Positions 1 to 13,600 of a DNA stretch of 64,000 nucleotides are shown in pieces. Source of the stretch: Anarhynchus alexandrinus. Lineage: Eukaryota; Chordata; Aves; Charadriiformes; Charadriidae. Location: NCBI GenBank assembly GCA_008711295.1, contig VUYV01000622.1, positions 1-64,000 on the forward strand, read 5' to 3'. Each line of letters opens with the position of its first letter. The first letter of the stretch is position 1. The notes below the pieces were generated by a model, which did no database searches, was not told the DNA's origin, and saw nothing but the letters and a program-made list of their open reading frames with translations. A program made the position numbers and the translations under genes.

Positions 1-1490
1 AAAATATGTTGAATGCATTTTAGCTTATAAATCGGGCCACACTTCCTTCGATACCAGATAACCAACAAGCAAAGGAAAGCTATCATCCAATACACACTCT
101 CTCCTTCTCAGCTTTTGGTATTAAAAAAGCATTCCATATGACCCCATGCAACAACAGAGTTGAATCTTACTCTTACAAAAACCTGGTTATTCTGAGGAGC
201 ATGGTTAAGTTTTAATTTGAAACCTGGTTTCTCACTGAAGAGAAACAAGCTGCTCCCAGTTTAGCCCCATTAACTATAGCTCAAACTCATTAATGCATGT
301 TTCTGTCTTATCCAACAAGCCTATCTATGTTACACAGAAACCTGGATAAAGACGACAGTACCAAAAACCAGAATAAGTTCAATGATTTGTTTCCATGTTT
401 TGATCATACTAACCAAGGATTACAAGGTCACACAAAACCTCTCAAAAATGCACTTTAACCCAGAAAGCCTTTTATTTTTGGAGGACTCAAACCTTGAATT
501 TGATACTTTATTTTGGCTGTAATCTCACCAGTGATTTGCTTTGTAGTTAAGGCCTGGACTCAGACCTGAAGAACCCTAAGTCTATGTGACAAAAAATCCT
601 GAACAAGGAAACTGCGCCCCAAGTCCATGATCTCTAGTTGAGCTACAGAATTAACTATTTCCTGCTTCACAAGAGTAGTTAAAGTAAAACATTACGTTCA
701 CATTTGACACATGTTCTTGTGATGAATGTTAAAATTTTTGTCTTAATAACTGATGTACAAAACATAGTTCTAAGGTACTGGCAAAATACTCCAAATTTTG
801 TTTCCATGCTCTTCATACTGTTTTGCTGGCAAGAAGGCTACCAGCAAGCCTGTAGGTAGTTAGGGTTTGGCGGCCGGAAGATATCGCGCTGTACGGAAAG
901 ATAGGGCCCCTCTCCTGACAGCCAATAGCATTTAGTTGATGATGTAAGCAGACAGAAGTGACATTGTAAACCCAAGCTATATAATGCTGTGCCTTTTGCC
1001 AAATAAACGCCATTTTGCCGTCCACCACATTGGTGTCTGTGAGCTTATGGCCCGAGCGGCCTGGGGTTGGTCACCGTGCCATTCCTGAACCAGGTCGCCA
1101 CGCCATCTGAAGGCAACACAAGCCACAGATTTTTAACACTCCAGAGTTGAGCCCAATACAGGTTTTACTCTCTTTTTAAAAAAAACCCTTTTTTAAAGTG
1201 GCTCAAGCCAATGCAAACAGTAAAAGCATGTTTCAAAAAGTCAGTATTCATGGAAGTGTTGCTTACAGAGCACAGAATGACAAACTTTTCTCCTTTAGCT
1301 AAGAAAATATCAAAGTAGTAAAATAAAAAGTCTCCTAAACATTAACTCGGGTAGCTAATCGACAAAAATGTAAGTGCAGCTTAAAATCTTTCAGAAAAAA
1401 GATATGTAAAGCAATTGTAAAATCCCTTCTGTGTAATGTGCCACAGATCAGTCATACTTTTTTTTCACAAATAAAAAAAGTATTTCTTAC
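1..1490 (-). other. NISCH intron 8 (partial), AT-rich
   Basis: Intron sequence 3' of NISCH exon 8, beginning at the gtaaga donor. Apart from the solo LTR, nothing recognisable is seen: no LRR-encoding exon, no CR1 end and no RNA gene. Confidence 0.85.
815..1120 (+). mobile_element. Solo LTR of an avian ALV-like endogenous retrovirus
   Basis: About 300 bp with the order of signals of a retroviral LTR: a CCAAT box near 920, a TATA box (ctatataatg) near 976-985, a poly(A) signal (aataaac) near 1002, then the segment cgccattttgcc...cacattggtgt, which closely resembles the R/U5 region of avian leukosis/sarcoma viruses. No primer-binding site or gag-like sequence follows, so this is a solo LTR. 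It lies in NISCH intron 8 in the opposite orientation to that gene. The ends are approximate because I could not find a clean target-site duplication. Confidence 0.7.
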
Positions 1491-1643
1491 CACTGAATCA
1501 TCAATTTGAGAGATGCTATTGTGACTCATATCCAAAGTTGTTAAAGTTCTCCAAGTTGGGATAACAGCTGTCACTGGACAACTTGAAGTTGCACCCTCTG
1601 GCTCCCACTGGTCAAACTCAGAGGCCTCAGGCACTAGGATTTC
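1491..1643 (-). CDS. NISCH: NISCH coding exon 8 (residues 254-304), last exon in window
   Basis: Encodes [14 protein letters not shown] and then the first leucine-rich repeat ([16 protein letters not shown]). The acceptor is aaatag|GAA and the donor GTG|gtaaga. No sequence resembling the next LRR exon is present in positions 1-1490, so intron 8 runs off the left edge. Confidence 0.94.
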
Positions 1644-4600
1644 CTATTTAAGACAAGCACACTAAAATATCATGCTTATACCTTCAGTGAAACTAATAGT
1701 TTTAAAAACAATCCAAACAACCTTGTGTAAGTAAGGAAGGTTTCTAAGCTTTATACTCACCTGGATTAAAGTTGTACGTCTTAAAATGTGAGCTGAGTGG
1801 GTCAGAATTATTTTAGATCTACAGGGAGTGAGTTCCAACACTAGCAGTCAATCCAAATTGGGAATGTGGAGGAACAATAGAGAGACTGAAAATTATGCTG
1901 CTGGATATCTCTTGCCAAATCAAAGCCCACAGAAAAGAGTAAGACCTACGCATTCAGTTCTGGATGAATACCAGAAACATATATTTCAATAAAAGTAGAA
2001 ATGACCCTGGGAAGGGACACGTGTAAACACTTAAAACAGATTCTGAAAGGTTAGCAAATCCCTTCAGTTCCATGGTTCTAAAAGCAGAACCTCCAACAGG
2101 CAGTACAGAGAAGTACACGGACTCCAAAAGAATATTTCCACAATGTGCATGTTATTTTTGCATGTGTTTTAAACACTCACCAGAAGTAGGAACTCGCTCT
2201 TACCTTCATTGATGTTGCTGAAAATCGAACACTCATTGTGGCCAGGGCATGTTTTGATGAAGTCAGCCCTTTGATAAGCTTTCCCCCACAATGACTGATC
2301 TATTTAAAAAAAAAATTACGTTACAAAGTCAGAACAGACAAACGTGAGACATAGAAGAGGCAGCTAAAAGCTTGAATAGCAGATTCTCTACCAATTTGGA
2401 AAGTAGTTACAGAATTCCCTTAAAATCTCCTGAGATTGCAGGTCAGAAATACCAACATTTGGCAAAACTAAAGCAAGAAATTAGAGACGCAACTATAGAA
2501 AAGTAAAATGCAAACATTTATTTGAACAAAGCTTCTTCTCCATTGACTTTTTATCTGCCTCATATATTCTTCAAGGTGAAACTACCCAAGCAGTTTAATA
2601 GGGCACAGAATTTTACTGTTACCAAAAAGAGAAGTATCTCAAACTATGGCTCTGCCTGCAAACATGTTTAGGTATCACACATTCTATATTGTAAATAAGA
2701 AAAAAGGAATGCCTAAGAAGTGAGGATACTAATCTAAGCATTTAATACACTAGTGATCTAATTACACAGATTAAGTTTAAGATTACAAAGTCTTTTCCGT
2801 AGCTTAAGTTGGAACAAAGCCACCAAGGTCTGCTACAGCCTCTGTCCAGCAACCAGGTCCTCTTCTGTAGAGGGTCGCACACATTGTGCAACCACTACAA
2901 CTGGCGCATTTGCTGGCGTATCAGGGAAACCACACTAAACAGACTGAGCTCCTGCCACCCTTGAAAAAATTATTTCCAGATTACCACCATTAATTGTTGG
3001 ACAGTGTTCACTACTAGATGAAAATGTCAGTCTGGTGCCAGTCAATCCAGAACTTTTCATGAACATACAATTACAAAAGTCTTCAAGACCAAAAACCTTT
3101 TTTTTCCTCCCCACATTAAGCAAAGCTACACCTGAAACTATACATGCTCACAGGAAAGGGGAAAATTGACAACTGTTCTGCAATACCCTCTCTGCAGTAG
3201 GTTAAGACTCTCTCCTGCTCTTCAGCCTGCTGTAGTTTCTTTCCCACATTAAAATGTCACTAAATCACAGACTTCAGGAATCCACTTCAGTTCTTAACCA
3301 ACTCAGTCTCTCATATCAATGACACAGTGTTCATGTACTAGAAAAGGTACTGCATCCACCAAAAGTAGACACAGAGCACAGACTGCACGACACAATTGGA
3401 AATTCTCTCTCTGGAAAGATCTGAAGTGGTTAGGAAAGTATGTCATAAAATACTCATTGAACAACTTCTACTAGAAACCCTGTCATTCACATTGAAAACA
3501 GATCAATGAAAAAATTTTGCAAACTATCAAGCAAGAAGCACTACAACCAAAAGTGTACTTTCCCAAGCAAATTTAATGTCAGGACGTTTTCACAAATATT
3601 GGGTGCTTTCCAAATGAGAAATACTCTGTAATAAGAGATCCCATTATAACCCATTTGTTAAATTTTCGAGGCAATGGAAAGCTGCCCTGGTTTAGGTCTT
3701 GCGTATATGCTGGAAATCACTTTATTTTGAAGACACACACAGCACCAAATCAAAGCATACAATTACCAATTCTGAGAGCAAACCTGCCATTTACAGAGCC
3801 TCTAAAAAAATTATGAGCAGTATCTCAGTCATACCTCTATTTGATGAAGCGATTTGAAAATTGACAGATCAAAAGGCAAGAGATGCTCCTGAATGTTACT
3901 GGTTCCAAAAGGTCCCCCTGTTCCAGTGACCTAGCAATCAACATTTAAGAACAGAGTTAGTACACATAATCCAACTAGTCCACATTTCAGATAGTCTTAC
4001 ACAGGCAATAGCACAAATACAGTAGCTTGGAAAGACAACCAAAGTTCCAACCAATTTTTCAAGTGTGGAATGATTCATGAAACTTGCAGATTAACTCTTC
4101 AGGAAAAAAAGATGTTAGTTGCTCCAGCTAAGGGCACTGAACTTGAAGCACTGAACTTGAGCTGCCACCTTGTGCTTGTCTTTTGTAGCATGTGGTGCAT
4201 GCAAAAAAGATAACCATAGGCAAGACTGACCAAGGCTTCATTCTCAGCTGACCAAGCAGAGCTGCATTCACTAAAAACAACTTCCTTGAAACATCTGGAT
4301 CCTCCAAGACAGAACTGTCTTCAATTCCACTACAGGGGCTGAAGTTCAAGGCATTGACAAGATAGGTTTGAAGAAAGCATTAGACATTGGTATACATTTA
4401 ATAAAAATGCGTCTAGTATTTTCATGTGGTCATTGGATTCTGGAGTCAGAGCATGTCAGCAGCATAAAAGACAGGTGGTTTCATTTATGTTTGCTGTGAA
4501 TGAAATTTGGGAGAAATCTTTAAGGTTTTTGCCTGGTCCTACCTTTCCAACTCAAACTATTTTATGATTCTATATGTATCTTACAAGCTCCAAAGGTGCC

Positions 4601-7600
4601 CACTCACAAGCATTCAGAAGGGCCATTCAGAAGTTGGATTATGCATTCTGAAGATGGGTATTTTCCTAAACAATATGCTCTTCTCCAGCCAGAGAATCCT
4701 CTCTTCAGAGGATTCTATACAGACAGGATGGTCAAAGGCAACTGAAGGAATACCAGTACAGCTGTGGTTTTGCTTTCGCAATTTCCTAAGTCCTCCAGTA
4801 AAGTTTCCCCTGATCCACTCCTTTGTTTCCCCTTTGAACGCACCACACAAAGGAAGCTGCTTCTTCAAGGGGCTAAAAAAAAGGTTTTTGAGCTGTAGCA
4901 TGCAGTGTCAAAAAAATTACTCAGAAAAAGTCTAATTCACTTATTTGGTAGGATAAAACCAAATTGGTTCCAGACAAAAATCATCTGTTCTGAGACTAAA
5001 TTTACATTTATTCTGAAATTATATTTTAGCTAGAAATTCAGGGCCATCTCATCTGTGAAACTAAGGGTTTTCTTAGTTTTTTTTAAACTTTCAGTTACAG
5101 CCAAAGGTGAGAAAGGCGACAGGATTTATGTACACATGTCCATGTATGCATATGTATACATATACACTGGCCTACCCATAGTGTTTGCAAAGAATGCAGG
5201 GTTGAAGACAATAGTATTTATCTATCTCCCATTCCGACTATCACCCACTAAGATTCCGCGACTGCGTCTCTACAGAGAGCACTGCTGAAGAGACCACATC
5301 AGAGAATCAACACCTTTGTTAGAGAACTATATGTGTATTGAAGGTTGACAGAATAAACACCTGATTAACACTGAAATCTAAATACTTGCAGATGTTTACT
5401 ACTAGTAATGTTCTTGTGCGTTCGAACTAGACTCCAAAAGTATGCTAAAAATCACATCGGTCTGGTAGAAACAACATCTCCAGTATTTGTGCAAGTATAG
5501 CTCACCTTTAAATACTTGAGTCTACAAGTGAAGTCTAGAATATGACCCAGATCTGTTTTGGCATCTCCATTAGCGCATGTAGGCTTCCCCTGTAGCAATT
5601 GTTGAGTGACAGCATATAACTGCAAGGGTCTGATGGTGAAGACTTCTCCAGCCATTAACAACTGCTCTCCTGAAAAACAGAGTATGATGGTATCAAACAC
5701 AATGCCGCAATGGTTACAAAAGAATGAATGGTACATGGAAGATCTAATGTTAGAGGTTAAATGTTTGTCATTTATACTCTAAGCTCATGATTGAGGTACC
5801 AAAACAATGTCCTTTTTGCCACTTTAAACTATAATGGCTGAATTAAGATATTTAACACCAGAATAACCTAGGTGTTTAAATAGACACTCTCATCATAAAA
5901 TCCTGAAGCTCCTAATGCAACTAACAGCAAATTTCTCAATCTTAACAGGACTAGAATCAAAGTTCATTTACACAATGTAAGAGATAGCAAACTTTTTCCC
6001 AAGATATCGCCAAGTTCTACAGCACTTCGGACTTACTCTACGCTGACTAAGCAGTGCCTGCCATCTAAAAAACAGACTTTACATCTTTTGCTATGCTGCC
6101 TAAAGGCAGAATTGTAGCAAGTATCTTTTCTTAGAGAGTATGAGGACTTTTACCACACTAATACCAGTGCAAACTCCCAGAAGAGGAAAAGTATTATCTG
6201 GTAATACTTTTACAATCCCATTTCATTCTAGCAACAGTAGGAAACAGGATCCAAAAGCCTCTCTGAAGGCACTACAAGAGTTAATCTGGGCTACAGCAGT
6301 CAGAACATGCACATGGAGAATTAATATGTTTTTCCTCTTCTTTTTAGGGACATCAGTTTGACTTCATGGACAAGACAGCATCAGCTTTCATGATAAGCAG
6401 AGTTCTCAGAAATGCTCTGAGGAGTAAAACTCCCTTAGGCTTCAGTGGCAGCAAGTCCAAGAGTCCAGCTGCACATTCTGGATGGCTACACTAATACATA
6501 GCAGTCAGACATCAGTGATTCTGGTATCAGTGAGACTGCAGGCACTATAAAGCCAGGAAGGATTTCTTCAGGAGCTTCCTTAAAATGTTCCAAAATTTGC
6601 TGGAGTGGACCCTCTGAAATGGCTTCACCTAATGTTAATTTTGTGCCAGAACAATCTGAAATGGCATGCTGAAACAAGCTTCACCTATCACCTCTACCAA
6701 CTGGAATGATACAGTAGTATCTAGCACGTCCTTCAAAACAAAATTAGCATGAGTTAATCATTTCACATGCCTCCTGCTGTTAATGGACCAGTTAGAGCTA
6801 TTGCAGTTACAATAAGTGCATGTCATTCTCATCTGCCAGCCTCAGAAAAGGCCATCCTTTAATTAACTGACCAGAAGGTCTCATGTTTCCCAATTTGTGG
6901 AAGAGCAATATTAATTTAGATATGTAATGTGGCCTCTTGCATTTACCACACACTATATCAGGAATCATTGATATAAAACAAACTTTCTTACAGGTTACAC
7001 TAAAACATACCAAGACAGAAAGTTTAACAAAAGCTTCTGATCACTGGTACCGCATCCTATCCTTTAAGGACACAGACTAGTTGGCCCTTTCCAAAACCTA
7101 AATTTACCAATTCCCCTATTTCGTTTCCAAACATAGCAGAACTACTGTTACAGCTCCTCCCAAAACGCAGCTTGAATTAAAGTGCAAACAGCAAGAAAAA
7201 GGTGAAGAGAAAGAAGGGGAAGAAAAAGTCTTATAGTCTGATATGGAAGATTCAGATCTCTCATTGCCTGGAGATTAAATATCACAGGTATATTAGTGAA
7301 CACATGTAGAGGAAACTATTCCCAGTTAAATTCTTGCAAGTTCTTTACCTTTGTGGAAGAGCTCTTCAGCCAATGCAGCAGTGATCCCATTGATCTCCTG
7401 CAAAGAATAAACCATTGTAATCAAGTGTTATCTACATACTTACAGTTCCAATTTTTCAATGTGTACCTTTGCTGAAGTCTCCCTTTTTTGCTGCGGTAAA
7501 GGACTTTTTTTAAGCAGAAATCAACTGTGATTGTATCTTCTAGACTTCTTTAACTTGAAAATACTTTGTAAAAATGACCAGAAATTATTTGATTTCATAT

Positions 7601-10600
7601 GATTTTCATTTCCAAGATGGAAGATACTGAACTACATTTAAATTATCACATCCTGCATATATTAGAAAAGGGCAACAGCAACCAGAGCAACTATTACTAG
7701 CCATCATTAGTCCAACTTCAAAGAAAGCTTGGTTCTGAAGAAACTATTACAAGTATAGTGTTCTTCAGATTTTAACATTAAGACTAACCTAATGCATCAA
7801 GCACTCAACATTTCCTCAGAATACTACTAATACACAGAAAACTTTAGATTAACAGGTCTACAGGGAAGAGATGTAAAAAGTAATTAGTCTTCTGGACTTC
7901 AACCCTATTATGCTTGCTGCAGAGTAATTCAAAAGCCCCTTTTCCCCATTCTCCATCTTCTCCACCTTCCTGGACCTACCCAGGTGCTCAACCGCCTTTC
8001 CAGGCACTGAAAGCTCCAGGAGGGAAGAAAAAGGCTGAAAACTCAATGTAGGGATTTGTTCTTCTGGAATTTCAGAGATCAGTACAAGTACTTCCCATCT
8101 GGGCATACTTCTTTCCACAAAAAGTAAATGCTCTGTGGAAGTCCAGAAATAGTTCTGAGCATTTCCAACAGTTCTCTCTCAAAGGCCCACAAAAAGAAAA
8201 AATAAAACTATTTTGTGATAGTGAAGCTTCCCCTAGACACACACATCTCATTTTAAGGTAGTTGCAAAGGATAAACAGATATTATGGATCATCACAAAAT
8301 GAATATGTAATGAGTTTACTTCACTGACAAATCCCTCATGATTCATAACAAGGGAATAAATCCACAGGACATCTGCAGCAGACAGTTCAGCTCATTCGAT
8401 GAGGCAAGCATTTTAGAAAAACACATTCTTAGTATAACTGAAACCCCACTCACTGAGGATGAACAAAGCCTCCACACCACAGTTTTGAGAACAACAAGCT
8501 AAAAGCTGCATTCCAAATAAAATTCAACAATTCTGACTCTCATTTGAATAAGCCAATTACACTCATCTGGCATGCACAGACTTATCTGAAAACTATACTC
8601 TGTAGCCCTTTCATCATCTGGGACACAGAGCAGGATTTTTTTCTACATTTATAACTGAAACAAGATTATGACTTGGACCGTTCAGTGACTAGCAGGCAAA
8701 AAAGCAACTCTATTCCTCTGTCTACAAGAGACATCTGTCTTAGCTCTAACTACTTTTATGCATCAAACCTACAGAAGTCCATTGTTTGCAGGTGTCTCTG
8801 AACAGCAGTTTGTGGGTACTTAATTCTTTTCCTGCAAAAGCTTCTATCTGTAAGTTAACAAAGCAAATGTCCTAAGATGACAAAGTATAAGACAGTGCAA
8901 CAAAATAAGTAACAATAATGTTCTGCACTGCTGTCACAGGGAACTACTCTTTGCTAAGCTGTACCTGGCTTTTCCCTGTGACACGTAAAGGCTTTAAAGT
9001 GGTTGTAATGTATTATGGTAGGTATTTCTACTCCATTTGGTTCTATTAACCTGGGAAATAAAATTAAATAATCCCTAATGGAAATACTACAAATAAGAAT
9101 AGACAAAATATTGCAGCTTTCCTGTATAAACTAATGAGGTGATATTAGGGATTATAATGGCTCAAGCGTGCACATGGGCTGTCTGGTAACAAAGATATTC
9201 TAAAAGATCAAAGTTCTGCAGGAAGGTTATTTTCCAGTAGAATTGCTGTGGTAAATATTTAGCTTTTCTGCTGAATAACTAACATTTTTTCAACAAATAT
9301 TTACAAGTACTCTAAAGTTCCAAGCAAAAACAATTGAGTTTATACCTCAAGCCAGACTACCCTAAAGCAAAGAAATGCAGATTAAGCAACACCTTTGCTC
9401 TTAATAAACAAGCACAGTATAGAAACAGGGAAGCATTCATATCCAAACAGTGCTAGCTCTTTGGAAAAGTAAAAATGGATGAACATCACAGCAAGAATAA
9501 AAAAAAAAAATAGTCTAACTGAAAAACAGGGGCAGGACTAGGAAGAATTTCTGCCTGCATAAAAACCTTTGTTGAAGTTACAGCACTGAAACATTAATGA
9601 AACAGACATTTAAGAGAATAGCCAGAGAACAGAAAAATTACACAACTTCCTGGTGATCAGGAAGTTTGCTCCATCTGAACAGAACTGTCCCTACATTATC
9701 ACACACATTTTTAATACATATAAAACGTCTAATCCATTTTAGAGGGTTTGATCATGACAAACTTGTGCTTCTCACTGAAATCTGCAGGGCAATAGCAACA
9801 CTATGAAGTAAACCTTCTACTGTTTATGTAAGTCAAACTCTAAAGTCTCACTGGGATAATGATGTTCATGTAATATAACTAAAACACATTTTTCTTTGTT
9901 GCTAAAGCTTAATTAACACACCTAATGGACCACTTGAGACTCATTTCTGAAGCCTTTATATGACACCATGAAGAGCCATCTCAGCACAACCCATCGCAAA
10001 GCAATTACTGCTCCTCATTTCCATTGAGTTCTCCAGTGCATTTTCCTCCTTATGAAGTTCATTCTCCCCCTTACATGATACCATACTGCAAAAAAAGCCT
10101 AATTATACACAAGAGATGAACAACCAAATTGCAACCTGAACATGAAAGCAAGCCATTGCTTCCTACTTCAAGCATCCTTTACCGTAACATTGTCTGCTGG
10201 CTGGAGCTATTTCTCCAGAGGCTACTCCATCAGTGTGCTTCTCATGGAGAAGCACCATTTTTCTTCATTTGGGCTACTGGAAACTGTTTCAGTGGGAACC
10301 ACAGCTCTACCCATTAACCACTAAGTAGGGGTGTGTGTGGATCAATTATACAATGTCCCTTCAGAGAGCCAGCACTATTGACTTCAGCCTAACAACCAAT
10401 TCAGCTTCAGATTTATTCACAGCTTCCAACTATCCTGCCAGCACTTACTTTCTCCTCTTGGAGTCCCCTGCCCACACTACTTGCCAGCAAGGTATCTACT
10501 GCAATAAAAAGTGATGTCAAAAATCTTGAAAATGTGTGTTGTTTGTCACTTTGTGCAAAATGCTGAAAGAGCGGTTTCAGCTACTTTTTGAAGATTCCAT

Positions 10601-13600
10601 TCAATTCTCTCCAAGTCAGAGAAGTAGGGAAAGACATTCAGGCCTCCATTTTATATGCTAAAAACATAACTTACATATAAATGAAAATGTAGGAAGTGTG
10701 ACAAAACTTTTGGAGCAGTAACAGGAAACTTGACTAGCAGGGTTTGCAGGTAGACCTCTAATTCCTTCTGTCTTTTCTCCACCAGGCTTTTGGAATTTTT
10801 TCCAATAATCTTCTTGGGAGGTAACAGATTTTTATCTATTTTCTTTTCTGAAACAAGCTGAAAGACAAAGACCAGAGTTACTTCCTGAGTCACCATCTGA
10901 ACTTGCATAGAAGACATTAAAAGCGCATTGCCTGATGTTGTTAAGGTCCGAAAATAAAATTATTTCAGTAAATTTAGCTATTGACTTCAAAGTCTTAGGT
11001 ATTTTCAGAAAGAACATTTTATCATAAAATGAAGAGAAGTTCAAGTAATGGTGTTTTCTGAGAGAATCACAGTACTACAGTGCAGAATGTAACTAAGGTG
11101 AGAAACAATAGAATAACTGGTGCTTTTCTGAGAAGGAAAACAGCCCAGTCTTGAATACAGTGGACTTCCCCTCATTTTCACTTGCTGTTTATAATCAGCG
11201 GCAGTTAGTAAATACTCCAAGCTACTGTCTAAGGACAGTTATCATCCACTCCTCCCATAAGAGTGCCTTTGCTCTAATCCAGCTTTTGGGTACCACATCA
11301 GCTGATCATAAACATCTCTCTTGGCAAAGTGTTTCATGACTCTAGCCTGAACTCCACTCTTTCTCATATAAGCTTCTGTCCAAGGCTAAAGTTGTCCAGG
11401 CCAACGTCCCCCAGTTCAAGAGCGGAGTGTAACAGGGGCAAGTGATATTGTTCATACAAAAAGGATTTAGTCTGCAGTTCAAATGGTATCTGGCAGATAT
11501 TCTTGCTCTTTATTGAGGGCAGAATTTATGTCACATACAACAGAACTACAGAAACTGTACAATGTTTTGTAGGAGACCGAGACCACAGTTTTAATATGCT
11601 TACCTTTTCATGCAGGTCATGGAAATCACTGTAACGATGTTTGACTGTCCACTGATGATTGCCAACACTGACCTGAATAATGTATACCTGAAAGGAAGAA
11701 ATTAAAATAAGGGAACTGCAAAGCATTTGTCACTGTGAGATGTGCTGGTTAATGTAGCACTACAAGGTGATTCTACATTCTTAAAGTATCATAGTTTACT
11801 AAAAGCTAATCCAAACTCTAAGGTGACTTTGCTGATGTAGGATGCCTAATCTCATTCACAAGGCTGCCCCACACACAAAACCATGCAGATGCTTCTTAAT
11901 GTAAAGCAATGGCTTTTATTTTTGCAACCCAAAGGTTAATAACCAAGATCTCTAAACTACTTCTTTTTCTGAAGATTTCTGCTAGCTAAGTTGGCATTCA
12001 TAACTATCCAACAACAAGCCTGAGACAGCAGCATCCCTTTTTCAATCTACCAAGTTCCACAACAGGCAGAGGAACTTGGCAACCATCCTGCTGTCAACTT
12101 CACAGTTAAGCAAAAATCTGAAGCTTAACCCTTCAGAAATCTAGACAAATCCTTTGGTTGCTTGGATGTTAACTGTTTTATTCTTTTTAGGGTAAAGCAC
12201 ACAAGACAGCTCCTGAGAGTTACAATTTTGACCAAAGAATCACTACAATTATCTAAAGCAACCCAACGTTTCTTTACCCAAAATTAAGTATTTTTAACCA
12301 TGTATGTACCAAACAATTCAAGATTTTCATTACAGGTGACTTTCCAGATTGAACAGTAGTGGTTGTCCAGGAAACCTGCAATCTACCTTTGGGTATGCCA
12401 GAAGCAAGCCATCCAAAGAAACTTTACAGGTACAAAATAAAACACAAAGTAGAAAACAAACAAGGCTCAGCAAAACCAGTTCTACAGCTACTTGAAAATA
12501 ACAAAGTAAAACTGTGTTATCCAAGCCAACTATATTCCTTGGGGAAAAAAAACAATTCGTAATCAAATCTTGAAAGCATTTAATACAGTTGAGAACTTGC
12601 TTACTGCCACAGATCACAGACCTGACTCATAGCTGCTATGAGAATGATGCACATCTAGTTGCTAAACCCACTTGAAACAAAAAGCATCAACAGTTTCAGT
12701 TTGTTACGTAAAAGGACAGTTTTCACTTACTGTTAGTACAGACCAGCATAATACCAAACATTAAATAGACTACCACTTGCATTTTAAAAGACGAACTATA
12801 TCTCATTCCAATTATGTTTTTGTAAGCATCTGACACTGGCTTGCTGAACAAAACCCAAGCCCTACCGAGAACTGAATCAAGATGTCTGACTAGTGCATAC
12901 AGCAAGTGACACGTCAGCGTTCGGGTGAGTACCGAAAACAGATGAATGCCTACACAGAATTACAGTCTCAATTAAGGTCTGCGTCTGCTTTCCTGTCATG
13001 TCGTGTTGGGAAACAGCATATCAGGATTATTTACTGTGCCAGTGACAAACTAGAACAGGAATAACCTGAGCATTCAAATGTACCTCAAACCCCTGAGGAA
13101 AGCAAGGAGAGACTCAAAGAAACCAGAAGATTAAAGTTAGAACTAAAGAAGCACTACGTTTAGAAACCATAATAAAAGGATTGGTTCTTTTTAAAAGCTG
13201 ACTGTGCTAAATGATGGTAGACCAAGCAGTATAAGTAAATGTAAAGCAGATTGAGTACACAATGCATAAAACCTCAGATTAGACATTGAAAACTCAGTAA
13301 ACTTCACAGCTCCCAACTGAGAGCTCATGAGACAAGGAAGGAATGTCCCTCCTCTCTGTATACAATACAGTCATAGTAAATACATAATAAATGTTTGGTA
13401 TCCTTTTGCTGAAACAGCAAGCACTGACCACTTCTAGAAACACAGCACTGAGCCAAATGGATAGTCTGGTCAGGAAAATACCAGTTAAAGCAAGAGCTTC
13501 ATGCACTGATGCAATTCCTTAAATTAAGTCTTTAAAAAGCCATAGCATTCCCCATGTAGAATGCAGCCAGAGCTGGCAGTACATATTCACCCTTCAAACA

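Noticed and set aside
813..1028. 71-codon minus-strand open frame across the LTR
   Set aside because: It is antisense to the LTR regulatory signals and has no protein similarity that I recognise.
1..1490. Next NISCH leucine-rich-repeat exon
   Set aside because: No minus-strand segment encodes the expected LRR continuation; the exon must lie outside the window.
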